Below, piece after piece: positions 7,805 through 16,329 of a stretch of DNA of 64,000 bases. Numbering within the stretch: the first letter of the stretch is position 1; every line of letters begins with the position of its first letter. The stretch is from positions 124,001 to 188,000 of the forward strand of contig NZ_BOMB01000004.1 in the NCBI RefSeq assembly GCF_016861975.1, in the 5' to 3' direction. The notes beneath the pieces were generated by a model. That model did not search any database and had not been told where the DNA came from. It was given only the letters and a program-made list of their open reading frames with translations. This DNA comes from Actinocatenispora rupis. Lineage in GTDB: Bacteria > Actinomycetota > Actinomycetes > Mycobacteriales > Micromonosporaceae. A program made the position numbers and the translations under genes.

Positions 7805-8142
7805 AGTACGTGCTGTTGTTCGTGGAGACCGAGGAGTTCGAGGCCGAGCTGGCGGCGCTGGAGGGACCGGACCGGCAGGCCGCGTACGCGAAGGTGCAGC
7901 AGTGGTTCGACGACCACCGCGAGGTGATCACCCACCACACCAAGCTGCTGGCCGGCGACACCGCCACCACGATGCGGCTGGACCGCGACGAGCCGCTGGT
8001 GTCCGACGGCCCGTTCGTGGAGGGCAAGGAGATCGTCAGCGGGTACGCCGAGATCGACGTCGCCGACCTGGACGAGGCGCTGCGCGTCGCCCGGTCCTGG
8101 CCGGCCTGCCCGGTCGTCGAGATCCGGCCGGCGATGGACTGA
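7801..8142 (+). CDS. YCII-related (DGPF-domain) protein
   Basis: The 113-aa protein has the YCII/DGPF fold. The signature SDGPFVEGKEIVSGYAEIDVADLDEAL is present, with the N-terminal strand MKYVLLFVETEEFEA and terminal PVVEIRPAMD. The conserved Asp-Gly-Pro-Phe gives the family its name. The gene begins at GTG overlapping the previous stop by 4 nt and ends one base before the sigma gene's start, so the three are translationally coupled. DGPF proteins are the conserved partners of ECF42 sigma factors; their biochemical role is unresolved. Confidence 0.85.
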   Translation: MKYVLLFVETEEFEAELAALEGPDRQAAYAKVQQWFDDHREVITHHTKLLAGDTATTMRLDRDEPLVSDGPFVEGKEIVSGYAEIDVADLDEALRVARSWPACPVVEIRPAMD

Positions 8143-8143
8143 C

Positions 8144-9340
8144 GTGACCCTGCCGACGCACGCCGAGCTGACCCGGGTGGTCCGCGACCACGCGGGCCGG
8201 CTCGCCGCGTCCCTGGTACCGCTGGTCGGCGACTTCAGCGCCGCCGAGGACCTGGTACAGGACGCGGTGGAGGCGGCGCTGACGCACTGGCCGGTCGAGG
8301 GCATCCCGGACCGCCCGGACGCCTGGCTGTACACGGTGGCGCGGCGGCGCGGCCTCGACCAGCTGCGCCGCCAGCACCGGTACCGGGACAAGCTGGCGCT
8401 GCTGGAGTCGCCGGCCGAGCCGCGGGCCGACGACCGGCTGAAGCTGATCTTCACGTGCTGCCACCCGGCGCTGCCGCGCGCCGCCCAGGTGGCGCTCACC
8501 CTACGGGTCGTGTGCGGGCTGACCACCGCGCAGCTCGCCAAGGCGTTCCTCGTACCGGAGGCCACGATCGGGCAGCGCATCACGCGGGCGAAGCGGAAGA
8601 TCCGCGCGGCGCGCATCCCGTACCGGATCCCGTCGCCGGACGAGCTGGGCGACCGCACCGCCGAGGTACTCGCCGTGGTGTACCTGCTGTTCAACGAGGG
8701 GTACCTGTCGAGCGACGGGGCGCGCACCACGTCCCGGGACCTCACCGACGACGCCGAGTTCCTGGCCGCGCTGCTGCACCGGCTGATGCCGACCGAGCCG
8801 GAACCGGCCGGGCTGCTCGCGCTGATCCGGCTGCACCGCGCCCGCGCCACCGAACGCTTCGACGACAACGACGAGATCGTCCAGTTGCAGCGGCAGGACC
8901 GGTCGCGCTGGGACCACGACCTCATCGCCGAGTCCGGCCGGCTGCTCGCGCGCGCGGCGGCGCAGCGCCGACCCGGCCCGTACCAGGTGCAGGCGGCGAT
9001 CCTGGCCTGCCACGCGGAGGCGCCGCGCTGGGAGGACACCGACTGGACGCAGATCCTCGTCCTGTACGACATGCTGCTGTACCTGGCCCCGTCACCCGTC
9101 ACCCGGCTGCACCGCGCCGTCGCCCTCGGGTACGTGATCGGCCCGGTCGCGGCGCTCGCCGAGGTCGACGCGCTCGCCGCGGACCTCGACGGCTACCACC
9201 TGTACCACGCCACCCGGGCGCACCTGCTGCGCCAGCTCGGCGACCCGGCGGGTGCCCGCGCCGCGGACGAACGCGCGCTCGCGCGTACCGACAACCCGGC
9301 GGAACGTTCGCTGTTGCGGCACCGGATCGACTGGACCTGA
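8144..9340 (+). CDS. ECF42-group RNA polymerase sigma factor with C-terminal extension
   Basis: The 398-aa protein is about twice the size of a classical ECF factor. Sigma region 2 spans about residues 10-80 (FSAAEDLVQDAVEAALTHWP, then DAWLYTVARRRGLDQLRR). Region 4 spans about 110-165 (ALTLRVVCGLTTAQLAKAFLV, then PEATIGQRITRAKRKIRAA). A roughly 220-residue helical, TPR-like extension follows (RTAEVLAVVYLLFNEGYLSS and later repeats). This architecture and the adjacent DGPF gene identify ECF42, which has no obvious membrane anti-sigma; the extension is thought to act as the control module. No anti-sigma gene is adjacent here. Confidence 0.88.
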   Translation: MTLPTHAELTRVVRDHAGRLAASLVPLVGDFSAAEDLVQDAVEAALTHWPVEGIPDRPDAWLYTVARRRGLDQLRRQHRYRDKLALLESPAEPRADDRLKLIFTCCHPALPRAAQVALTLRVVCGLTTAQLAKAFLVPEATIGQRITRAKRKIRAARIPYRIPSPDELGDRTAEVLAVVYLLFNEGYLSSDGARTTSRDLTDDAEFLAALLHRLMPTEPEPAGLLALIRLHRARATERFDDNDEIVQLQRQDRSRWDHDLIAESGRLLARAAAQRRPGPYQVQAAILACHAEAPRWEDTDWTQILVLYDMLLYLAPSPVTRLHRAVALGYVIGPVAALAEVDALAADLDGYHLYHATRAHLLRQLGDPAGARAADERALARTDNPAERSLLRHRIDWT

Positions 9341-9389
9341 CCCACGGGGTGGCGCCGCCCTGCGACGCTCGGGGGTGAAGGAGGTACGC

Positions 9390-9536
9390 ATGGGCATACG
9401 GGGATGGTGGCAACGGGTGTGGCGCCGCCTGCGCAGTACCGGCGACGGCACGACGACCGTGCGCGAGGCACAGCGGAGCAACCGCGAGCAGCTCACCAAG
9501 TACGACACGCGTCACCGCGGCGGCAGCCGCCTCTGA
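9390..9536 (+). CDS. Small basic hypothetical protein (48 aa)
   Basis: ATG 9390 is preceded by a strong GAAGGAGG-like ribosome-binding site at about 9378-9383. The product starts MGIRGWWQRVWRRLRSTGDG and is strongly basic at the N-terminus, with tryptophans that could form an amphipathic membrane-binding helix. A polar tail follows (REAQRSNREQLTKYDTRHR). No family is recognised. It lies 49 bp after the sigma gene and could be the distal member of that operon. Confidence 0.5.
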   Translation: MGIRGWWQRVWRRLRSTGDGTTTVREAQRSNREQLTKYDTRHRGGSRL

Positions 9537-9669
9537 CGTACGTGCAGGTACTCATCCGCCGGGGTGCCGGCCAGCCGTGTCCGAGCAGCGCGGCCCCGGC
9601 GTTCCACGCGCGGCGCGGCTGAGCGCCGGATCGGTTGCGGCGCAACGCTTTCCGTACCGGGATCGGTGG

Positions 9670-10128
9670 TCAGGTCCAGGTGTGGAAGCGGTAGTGCAGG
9701 CCGGTGGTGGACTCCTGCCAGGGGCCGACGGTGTCGGCGGGCCGGCCGACGTCCGGGGCGTACGTGTCGCCGTCGTACGGCTCGCGGATCTCGGTGACGA
9801 CGATCCGGTCCGCGTACGGCAGGGCCGCCCGGTACACGGCGGCGCCGCCCATCACCCACACGTCGCCGGTGGCGGCGGCGAGGGCCTGCGGCAGGTCGGG
9901 GAACGTCTCCGCACCGTCCTGCGGAGTACGCGAGAGGACAAGGTTGCGGCGGCCGGGCAGGGGCCGGAACCGGGCGGGCAGCGACTCCCAGGTGCGCCGG
10001 CCCATCAGGACGGTGGCGCCGGCGGTCAGGGTACGGAAGTGCGCCATGTCCTCGGGCAGATGCCACGGCAGCGCGCCGTCGCGGCCGATCACCCCGGTGG
10101 ACGACTGCGCCCAGACGAGGCCGATCAC
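9670..10128 (-). CDS. folA: Dihydrofolate reductase
   Basis: The 152-aa protein has standard DHFR length and reduces dihydrofolate with NADPH. It opens [20 protein letters not shown] with the conserved PW, and Asp27 in LPEDMAHFR is the catalytic acid. Further motifs are [12 protein letters not shown], the NADPH loop [10 protein letters not shown] and the glycine pair [13 protein letters not shown]. The GTG start overlaps the thyA stop by 4 nt, so the two enzymes of the thymidylate cycle are translationally coupled. It is housekeeping and ungapped against expectation. Confidence 0.95.
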   Translation of the reverse strand: MIGLVWAQSSTGVIGRDGALPWHLPEDMAHFRTLTAGATVLMGRRTWESLPARFRPLPGRRNLVLSRTPQDGAETFPDLPQALAAATGDVWVMGGAAVYRAALPYADRIVVTEIREPYDGDTYAPDVGRPADTVGPWQESTTGLHYRFHTWT

Positions 10129-10922
10129 ACCGCCACCGGCGCCTTGATGCCGGGATGCGGGTCGTACCCCTCGACGGTGAAGTGCTCGTACGTGTAGTCG
10201 AAGAGGCTGTCGGCGGGCGCGAGCCGCAGCGTGGGGAACGGGCGCGCGTCCCGGGCGAGCTGGGTGCGGACCTGCTCGACGTGGTTGTCGTACACGTGGC
10301 AGTCGCCGCCGGTCCAGACGAAGTCGCCGACGCGCAGGCCGACCTGGTCGGCGATCATGTGGGTGAGCAGCGCGTAGCTGGCGATGTTGAACGGCACGCC
10401 GAGGAACAGGTCGGCGCTGCGCTGATACAGCTGGCAGGACAGCTCGCCGTCGGCCACGTAGAACTGGAAGAACGCGTGGCACGGCGGCAGCGCCATGCGC
10501 GGGATGTCCGCGACGTTCCAGGCGGAGACGATGATCCGCCGGGAGTCGGGATTCTCCCGCAGGGTACGCAGCACGTCGGCGATCTGGTCGACGTGGCCGC
10601 CGTCGGGGGTCGGCCAGGACCGCCACTGCACGCCGTACACGGGGCCGAGGTCGCCGTCGGGCGCCGCCCACTCGTCCCAGATCGTGACGCCGTGCTCGCG
10701 CAGCCAGCCGACGTTGGCGTCGCCGCGCAGGAACCAGAGCAGCTCGTACGCGATCGACCGGAAGTGGACCTTCTTCGTCGTGATGAGAGGGAAGCCCTCG
10801 GACAGCCGGTACCGCAGCTGGTGTCCGAAGATCGACCGGGTGCCCGTGCCGGTACGGTCCGCCTTGTGGGCGCCCGTGTCGAGCACGTGGCGGAGCAGGT
10901 CCTCGTACTGCGTGTCCGGCAT
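10125..10922 (-). CDS. thyA: Thymidylate synthase ThyA
   Basis: The 265-aa protein matches the E. coli-type enzyme in length. It methylates dUMP using methylene-THF. The N-terminus ([23 protein letters not shown]) contains the phosphate-binding Arg region. The catalytic Cys148 sits in [11 protein letters not shown], and [23 protein letters not shown] and [14 protein letters not shown] complete the active site. The start is the internal ATG at 10922; a longer frame has no family similarity. It is the first gene of the thyA-folA pair, and the downstream overlap couples translation. Confidence 0.95.
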   Translation of the reverse strand: MPDTQYEDLLRHVLDTGAHKADRTGTGTRSIFGHQLRYRLSEGFPLITTKKVHFRSIAYELLWFLRGDANVGWLREHGVTIWDEWAAPDGDLGPVYGVQWRSWPTPDGGHVDQIADVLRTLRENPDSRRIIVSAWNVADIPRMALPPCHAFFQFYVADGELSCQLYQRSADLFLGVPFNIASYALLTHMIADQVGLRVGDFVWTGGDCHVYDNHVEQVRTQLARDARPFPTLRLAPADSLFDYTYEHFTVEGYDPHPGIKAPVAV

Positions 10923-10974
10923 GCCGCCGAGCCTAGACGGTGCCGCGCGCGGCCGGGCGGTCGGCGTACCACCG

Positions 10975-10985
10975 TCCACAGTGGA
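10975..10985. repeat. Copy of the dispersed palindrome TCCACAGTGGA
   Basis: An 11-bp palindrome lies just upstream of thyA. Exact TCCACWGTGGA copies in the window lie at 10975, 11677, 14209, 17760, 27827, 46798 and 61306. Four of them are inside genes, encoding PSTVD, GPQWT, RPLWT and SPQWS in the S41 peptidase, methyltransferase, AlkZ-like and permease genes. Confidence 0.8.
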
Positions 10986-10997
10986 TGGTGACCCGGG

Positions 10998-11215
10998 TCA
11001 GATCGGCCACTCGGCACAGCCGTCGTCCGGCTCGGCGTCGCCCTCCCAGCGCTCCCGCTCCTCGCGCTCGCGTTCCGGCGCTGGTACAGGTCCCAGCTGC
11101 TGCGCACCGGTGGATCCTCGCGCTCCGCCTGCTCGCGCTCCCACCGCTCCGGCTCGTACCGCCGGCGGCCGTGCGCCGGATCCCAGCCGTACGGCCGGAG
11201 ATCGCGCGTACCCAT
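10998..11215 (-). pseudogene. Possible frameshifted small Arg/Glu-rich protein
   Basis: From an ATG at 11215 the frame reads RDLRPYGWDPAHGRRRYEP and ERWEREQAEREDPPVRSSWD, which looks like genuine charged protein. It then drifts into non-coding composition. A neighbouring frame continues in the same style (PEREREERERWEGDAEPDDG) and reaches a stop at 10998. A single frameshift near 11085 would restore an open frame of about 70 residues. The family is unknown. It may be a decayed gene or a sequencing artefact. Confidence 0.3.
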
Positions 11216-11485
11216 CGGACACTCCCGCATCGTCGAGACCGCACCCGCCCGTATCGGACCATCCGCCCGCGGCACCGTCAAGCCCGATCGCCCGGCCCAG
11301 CTGGCGTCGCGCCGCCGGGCCAGCTCGTCCGCGACGACGTTCTCCGGGATCGCCGGTACCGGGGACGGGCCGGACGTGGGCGCTGGTGCAGCGTCCTGGC
11401 GTGACGCGCCGTGCGCGGGCCACGTCGAATACGGCGGGTGGCTCGGCACCGGCGACCCGCCCCGCACCCGCGATCGAGAAGTACG

Positions 11486-11725
11486 CGTGCCGTGCTCGCC
11501 GCACAGGTCCAGCAGGTCCTGGTCGCCGATGCCGTACCGCTTCTGCACCGCGGTGGGTATCGCCCGCGCCTCGGCGAGCCGCCGCGCGTCCGCAACGTAC
11601 GACTGGGCACTAGGCACCCGGACGGAGTCGTACGGGACGACTTTTCTTGCGTACCAGCCGGAAACGTCCGCGTGCGTCCACAGTGGACTGTTCCGACCGT
11701 GCACTGTGGAGCGCCGGATCGGCAC
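11486..11725 (-). pseudogene. Coding-like fragment, family unknown
   Basis: About 60 residues look protein-like: HADVSGWYARKVVPYDSVRV, then QSYVADARRLAEARAIPTA and KRYGIGDQDLLDLCGEHG. No good start and no natural end are visible, and flanking residues lose protein character. Two palindromic GTCCACAGTGGAC-type sites lie at its 5' side. I read it as a remnant of a larger gene in a decaying interval. A genuine short gene cannot be excluded. Confidence 0.25.
11676..11688. repeat. 13-bp palindrome GTCCACAGTGGAC
   Basis: This is the longest perfect copy of the dispersed palindrome in the window. A related half-copy (GCACTGTGGAG) follows about 13 bp downstream. Confidence 0.75.
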
Positions 11726-11859
11726 CCAGCCGTGCCGACGGCGCGCATGCGTGCGCGACGAGTGGGAGGGAAGCGGTGTCCGTCGGAGCTGCTGCTCGGG
11801 CTCGCGACGGGCGGCCAGCGCCGCACCCTCACCGGCGACCGCCCGCGGGAGCGGCCGTG

Positions 11860-12300
11860 AACGCGCGCGGAGAACTGGTTCGCCTCGTCGTACCCGCTGC
11901 CGGGTGGGATCGCGGCGAATCGTCACCGACGCCGAACTCGCGCGCGCACCATCGCCGACGCCGCGGCGGGCGAGATCGACGTCAACCTGCGCGCAGACGA
12001 GGAGTCGCGGTCAGACTCGGGCACGATGTGCCGCGCTTCGACGCGGCGACCGGTGCGGCCCGTACCTGACGTGGCCGGCGGGTCGTCAACGGCTGGCTCG
12101 CGGAGATGGCCGTCGGCCACCTGCCCGACGGCCTCCTGTACGACCGACGCTCGCCACCGTCCGGCACCCGGCGTGACCCGACTCGAACGCGCCGCGGGCT
12201 TCCCCGTCGCCGACGGCGGGTGCAACGGGTCCGCGAGCACGCCTTCCGCGCCGCTGCCGTTGACCCCGCGCGGCGCCGTCTTCCCATGCACCGACCGCGG
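11860..12300 (+). pseudogene. Decayed coding region with several frameshifts
   Basis: Three different forward frames each hold a short coding-like stretch: IVTDAELARAR-like then GEIDVNLRADEE near 11920-12005, VAVRLGHDVPRFDAATGAA near 12010-12060, and VVNGWLAEMAVGHLPDGLLYD near 12080-12145. Their order suggests a single former gene. No frame remains open for long. The family is not identified. The whole 10.99-12.30 kb interval otherwise holds no convincing gene. Confidence 0.35.
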
Positions 12301-12311
12301 TCCGGCGGGCG

Positions 12312-12659
12312 TCAGTTGCGCAGGAGCGAGCCCATCAACCGGCGATACTCCGCGTACTCCGGCGGCAGCTCAGCGTCCAGCTTCTCCCGGTACCGTTCGG
12401 CGGCGTGCCGTTGCGCGGCCCGGCAGGTGTCCGCGATCCGCTCGGCCAGCGCGCACCGGTCGACCCCGCTCGCCGTGCCGGGCAGCAGGTGGACGTCGAC
12501 GATGCGGCCGTGCAGCGTGGCGGTGACCCGAAGCGTGCCGTCGTCGGACGACACCTCGACGGTCTCCGCCCCGATCTCGGCGGCGCGGGCCCGGTGCTCG
12601 GCCAGCGCGTGCCGCAGCGTCGGGGGCAGCTGCCCGAGCCGCTCGGTGGACTCGGTCAT
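12312..12659 (-). CDS. YbaB/EbfC-like DNA-binding family protein
   Basis: The 115-aa protein shows the YbaB pattern. A first helix precedes the central beta hairpin (VEVSSDDGTLRVTATLHGRIVDVHLLPG), where the VxV..G.v..v.l motif is characteristic. A helical C-terminus follows (LAERIADTCRAAQRHAAERYREKLDAEL). In actinomycetes diverged YbaB paralogues of this size occur in pairs, often near WXG100/type VII loci. None is visible here. The ATG overlaps the preceding stop by 4 nt (ATGA), so the pair is one operon. Confidence 0.6.
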   Translation of the reverse strand: MTESTERLGQLPPTLRHALAEHRARAAEIGAETVEVSSDDGTLRVTATLHGRIVDVHLLPGTASGVDRCALAERIADTCRAAQRHAAERYREKLDAELPPEYAEYRRLMGSLLRN

Positions 12660-12946
12660 GACGACTCTCCGTCCAGCCGGTCGCCGATGGCGTCGACGCG
12701 CAGGGCGTCCGCCGCGTCGATCGCCGCCACCACCGCGGCGCCCACCATCTCGTCCGGGACTCGCGCGACGACAGGGTCGAGTTCGAGCGAGCGTACGGCT
12801 CCGGCGCCGTCGATCCGCGCCCGCGCGATCCCTTCCGGGTCGACCCCCTCGTACTCGACGGACGGGGACGTCGCGTCCGTCAGCTCGGCCACCCGGGCTC
12901 GTGCCGCGGCGAGTGCGGCGCGCCGTGCCTCCGTGTCGAAGGCCAT
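12656..12946 (-). CDS. YbaB-like paralogue, first gene of the pair
   Basis: The 96-aa protein begins FDTEARRAALAAARARVAEL. It has the same hairpin as its downstream partner (VDPEGIARARIDGAGAVRSLELDP) and an alpha-helical end (EMVGAAVVAAIDAADALRVDAIG). The ribosome-binding site GAAGGAGG is strong. The pair probably forms a heteromer, because both have the dimerising YbaB hairpin and are translationally coupled (inference). Function beyond nucleoid binding is unknown. Confidence 0.6.
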   Translation of the reverse strand: MAFDTEARRAALAAARARVAELTDATSPSVEYEGVDPEGIARARIDGAGAVRSLELDPVVARVPDEMVGAAVVAAIDAADALRVDAIGDRLDGESS

Positions 12947-13408
12947 CGGTTGCCTCCTTCCGGCCCGGACCAACCGTCCGGGGCAGACCCCCAAGCCTAT
13001 CGGTCCGCACAACCTCGGCCGACCCCACGCCCCGCCGATCATTGCCGTACGGCAGGCAACTCGACGAACGGTGCGCGAAAACGGCCGCGTACGGCCGAAC
13101 GGGCGCGCCGACCGGCGACGAGCCCGACGCGTCGTGCGGCCGGCGCGGACACACCGCACGAACCGGGTGCGGGCGTGACGCGGAGCCCGGGGCGCGCACC
13201 GGGCCCATGTCGGGCACGGCACCCGGTCGCCGCGCCGGACGGCGGCGCACGCCGCGCGCCGCGCCGGTTCCGGGAGCCCGGGGCGCAGCCGGCGCGTACG
13301 CGACGAAGCGGCCACGAATATCGCCGGAACGCGGCACACCCGGCGCACCCCGCGGCACGCGCGGCGCCGGCACGTACCCGAACGGGTCGGCGGGTGGAGA
13401 CGGTTGGC
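12947..13408. other. Intergenic stretch without a recognisable gene
   Basis: About 460 bp of GC-rich sequence lies between the YbaB-like pair and the S41 peptidase. Frames in it are Arg/Pro-rich and show no family similarity. I see no repeat or RNA structure that stands out. Confidence 0.5.
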
Positions 13409-13414
13409 TACCGT
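13409..13414 (+). promoter_or_regulatory. -10 element of a probable leaderless promoter
   Basis: TACCGT is followed by seven bases and then ATG 13422. The same TANNNT-7-start spacing occurs upstream of the sensor kinase at 32742. This supports 13422 as the real start of the S41 peptidase despite the frameshift that follows. Confidence 0.4.
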
Positions 13415-13421
13415 CACCCGG

Positions 13422-14934
13422 ATGGCGGAGGTGTTCACGCGATCGGCTCGACGCGGATCTCGATCAGCTGGTGCGCTCCCTGGTCGACAGCCACCCGGAT
13501 CCGTACGCGGGATTCGGTGGTGTGATCGGCTTCTGGCGGCGGGTGGCCGAGACCCGGGACGCGCTGCCGGACGGCGGGGCCACCGCTGCCGGGTTCCTGT
13601 CGCTGTTGCGGCCGCTGGTCGCCGGGGTACGTGACGCGCACACGACGATCCTGCCGGCCAATCGCGCGTACGACGCGGAGCCGGCGGCGAGCCTGGGGCT
13701 GGAGTGGGACGTCGACGCCGACGGGCTGCACGTGGCCGCGGCGTACGAGGAGGGGAACCGGGGGCTGCTGGGTGCGCGGCTCCGCGCGGTGAAGGGGGTG
13801 CCGGCCGGGCGGCTCGCGGACCGGATGCGGGAGCTGACGGCCCGCGACAACGAGTACGGGAACCTGGTGAACCTCGCGCGGGCGCTGCGCGATCCGGCCC
13901 TGGTCGCCGAGCTGGCCGGCGACACCGACCCGGTGGTGGTGGCGGTCGAGCCGGGTGGGTCGGTGCCGTTGACGCCGCGGCGGTGGGCGGGGTCGGCGCG
14001 CATCGCCCGACCGTCCACTCTCGACCTGCCGGCGGTGGGGCCGCACGGCATCGCGTGGCGGATGCTCGACGATGTCGGATACCTGCGGTTCGGCCGGTTG
14101 CTCGGCTACCGCGAGGCTTTCGAGTACGCGAGGGCCGCGGGGATCCGGTGGCTGCTGGCCGAGCGGCTCCCGGATACGTTGCGGCGACTGGGAACCGACC
14201 CGATTCCCTCCACTGTGGACGACCAGATCGCCGCGGTACCGACGGCGTGCGGGACGATCGGTGCGCTGGTGTCGGCGATGGCGGCGGCCGGCAGCCGCAG
14301 GCTCGTCGTCGACCTGCGGCACTGTCCGGGCGGCAACTCCCTCGTCGCCACCGTGCTGGCCTTGCTGTTGTACGGCCGGGACGCGCTGCTCGACGTCGAC
14401 GAGGGCTACCAGATCCCGCCCTACTCCCCGCTGTACGCGGCGACCCACGACGGCCGCTCCCCCGCGTACGGGTACGACTTCGGCGCGGAACGCGACTGGC
14501 TGCGCGCCCGTGCCGACCCCGCCGTACGCCGGCGTCGCAACGCGGCCGGGCTGGCCGAGCTGCGCGACGCGTCGCCGAGCCTCGCCGCGTACCCGGAGAG
14601 CCTTGCGGGACAACCACTCCGGCCGACGGTGGCGGTCGTGGTCGACGCGTTCACGTTCTCCGCCGGGGTGGACATCGCGCTCATGGTGCTGCGGCTGGGC
14701 GCGACGCTCGTCGGCGTCCCGCCCGCGCGGGCACCCAACTGCTTCATCGACACGGTGCCGTACCGGCTGGACCACACCGGACCGCACGGCACCGTGTCGT
14801 TCCGGTACAGCCTGGCGTTTCCGGCGGATCCGGCGCGCGGCCGAGTGCTCACGCCGCACCATGCGAAGGAGGCCGGCAACGACCCGGACGGCACCGTCCG
14901 CCAGGCGCTCCGCCACCTGGCGCGATCCGCCTGA
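13422..14934 (+). CDS. S41-family (C-terminal-processing-type) peptidase, apparent N-terminal frameshift
   Basis: The main frame (stop at 14934) encodes about 490 residues of an S41/tail-specific-protease-like enzyme. It has an N-terminal helical domain (LDADLDQLVRSLVDSHPDPY, RDAHTTILPANRAYD), a PDZ-like middle (LLGARLRAVKGVPAGRLADRM) and a catalytic part (SRRLVVDLRHCPGGNSLVATV). The nucleophile serine is in DAFTFSAGVD (codon 14659-14661). No signal peptide is visible. The only in-frame start is GTG 13471, inside the first helix. ATG 13422 lies in another frame and reads MAEVFTR before joining the family sequence if two bases (CG) were lost near 13443. It is either a recent 2-bp deletion, an error, or a shortened protein. 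Confidence 0.7.
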
Positions 14935-14947
14935 CGACGCGGAACCG

Positions 14948-15130
14948 TCAGTCGAAGTCGAAGATCGAGTGCCGGTCGTAGAAGTGCAGGATGTACCGGC
15001 AGCGGGTGCAGATCATCAGCGTCATCTTGTGCGAGGTCACGCCCCACTTGCTGTCCAGGCGCCCCTCCTCCTGCTGGAACTCCTGGTTACGGCACAGCGG
15101 GCACGCGAGTACGGGAATCTCGTTCGTCAT
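14948..15130 (-). CDS. Small zinc-ribbon protein (60 aa)
   Basis: The ATG-initiated protein begins MTNEIPVLACPLCRNQEFQQ. Two CxxC pairs (CPLC and CTRC, about 30 residues apart) form a zinc ribbon, and the tail is ILHFYDRHSIFDFD. Small zinc-ribbon proteins of this type are conserved in actinomycetes but have no assigned role. It is convergent with the peptidase, with stops 14 bp apart. GAGG upstream gives a modest ribosome-binding site. Confidence 0.7.
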   Translation of the reverse strand: MTNEIPVLACPLCRNQEFQQEEGRLDSKWGVTSHKMTLMICTRCRYILHFYDRHSIFDFD

Positions 15131-15260
15131 GATCCTCAGTGTGCCGCTCCCCCGCCACCACCGGACCGCGTTCCCTCGTACGCCCCGCTCCGGCCACGCG
15201 ACGCGCACCGCGCCGATACCTGGAATGGTTGCCGGGTAAGGGATCCGTCGGTGGGCACAC

Positions 15261-15297
15261 CAACGCCCCGGACGAGCCGCAGACGTCCGGGGCGTTG
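15261..15297. terminator. Perfect 13-bp hairpin, terminator-like
   Basis: CAACGCCCCGGAC (15261-15273) pairs perfectly with GTCCGGGGCGTTG (15285-15297) around an 11-nt loop. There is no U-run. It lies in gene-free sequence, about 130 bp upstream of the zinc-ribbon start and 390 bp beyond the TetR stop. It may end the TetR transcript or belong to an unrecognised small RNA. Confidence 0.5.
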
Positions 15298-15688
15298 CTG
15301 TCCCCCTTACTCGTGACGCGGGCGGCCGGCACACGGCCGACGCTCCTGGAACCCCCCGAGCGGCGGCGGTGGCCGCCCCGGCGTCACTCCAATCCGGTAC
15401 CACAGGCCGCATCGCGGTGCCGTCGCACGCGGCGACCAGCGCCGTCTGCGTACCGGAGTGGCCGGTGTGTTGCTCGCCGGCCACGACCACCGCGGTGCAC
15501 CCACCGGAACAGCATCACGATCGCGGGCCGCCGGGGACACCGCCGAACAGCTGATACCGGTCGTCCGAAGGACGATCCGGGCGCGCCCGTTCGGTGGGCC
15601 CGGCCGGCACGTACGGCCGCCGCACGGCCCGCGCCCGTTCCGGGTCGACAGCGGGAAACCCTTGTGCCGCAACCGAAAGCATCGACGG
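15298..15688. other. Gap without a convincing gene
   Basis: About 390 bp follow the hairpin. A minus-strand frame carries a weakly protein-like stretch (AVVVAGEQHTGHSGTQTALV) but has no start or end that can be defended. Nothing else stands out. Confidence 0.4.
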
Positions 15689-16273
15689 TCAGGTACGCCG
15701 GCGGCCCGCGGCGGTGGGCGTGAAGTACCGGCGGACCATGTCGACGAGCGCGTCGACATCGGCGTCGACCATGGGCCGACCGGTCATACCCATTCGATGC
15801 AGGAGGGTGCCGACGACGGTGTCGATGAGGAACAGGACGCGGTGTTCGGGTTCGCCGAGCGCGTCCTGCAACGCGATCCTGTACGGATCCTGGAAGCGGC
15901 TGGCGAGCAGGTCGCGCAGGGCGGGATCGCTGACGGCGTCGCTGAACACGCCGGCGAACGCGTCGCCGACACCCGGTTCGCCGATCTTGCCGGCGATCCA
16001 GCGGACGGCCGTGGAGATCACCTCGTCCCGGTCGTCGCCAGCCAGCGGTACGGGGCCGAACGCGTCGAGGAGGCAGTCGATGATCAGCGCGCCCTTGGAC
16101 GGCCAGCGGCGGTAGACGGTGGTCTTGGCGATGCCGGCCGCGGCGGCGATGCGGTCGACGGTGGCGCGGGCGTACCCGATCTCGTGGACGGTGCGCAGGG
16201 TGGCGGCGAAGACGGCGTCGGTGACACCGGCGCGGGGGCGTCCGGGTGGCCGCCCGGCTGTGGTCGGTGTCAT
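15689..16273 (-). CDS. TetR-family transcriptional regulator
   Basis: The 194-aa protein has an HTH at about residues 15-60 (VFAATLRTVHEIGYARATVD, then RIAAAAGIAKTTVYRRWPSK). A TetR_C-type ligand domain follows (VISTAVRWIAGKIGEPGVGD, LFLIDTVVGTLLHRMGM). ATG 16273 is preferred over a GTG two codons upstream. It diverges from a beta-lactamase-fold hydrolase over a short space containing an inverted repeat, so it most likely represses that gene and itself. Confidence 0.85.
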   Translation of the reverse strand: MTPTTAGRPPGRPRAGVTDAVFAATLRTVHEIGYARATVDRIAAAAGIAKTTVYRRWPSKGALIIDCLLDAFGPVPLAGDDRDEVISTAVRWIAGKIGEPGVGDAFAGVFSDAVSDPALRDLLASRFQDPYRIALQDALGEPEHRVLFLIDTVVGTLLHRMGMTGRPMVDADVDALVDMVRRYFTPTAAGRRRT

Positions 16274-16296
16274 GTGCACACCCTACCCGGGGTTGC

Positions 16297-16326
16297 GCTA
16301 CCTTGAGTATCGAAACCAGAGGTAGC
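16297..16326. promoter_or_regulatory. Inverted repeat GCTACCTT...GAGGTAGC, candidate TetR operator
   Basis: The arms match at 7 of 8 positions and flank 14 bp. The right arm ends 4 bp before the hydrolase ATG at 16330, so bound repressor would block that gene directly. The 56-bp divergent space leaves room for no other control element. Confidence 0.6.
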
Positions 16327-16329
16327 GAA

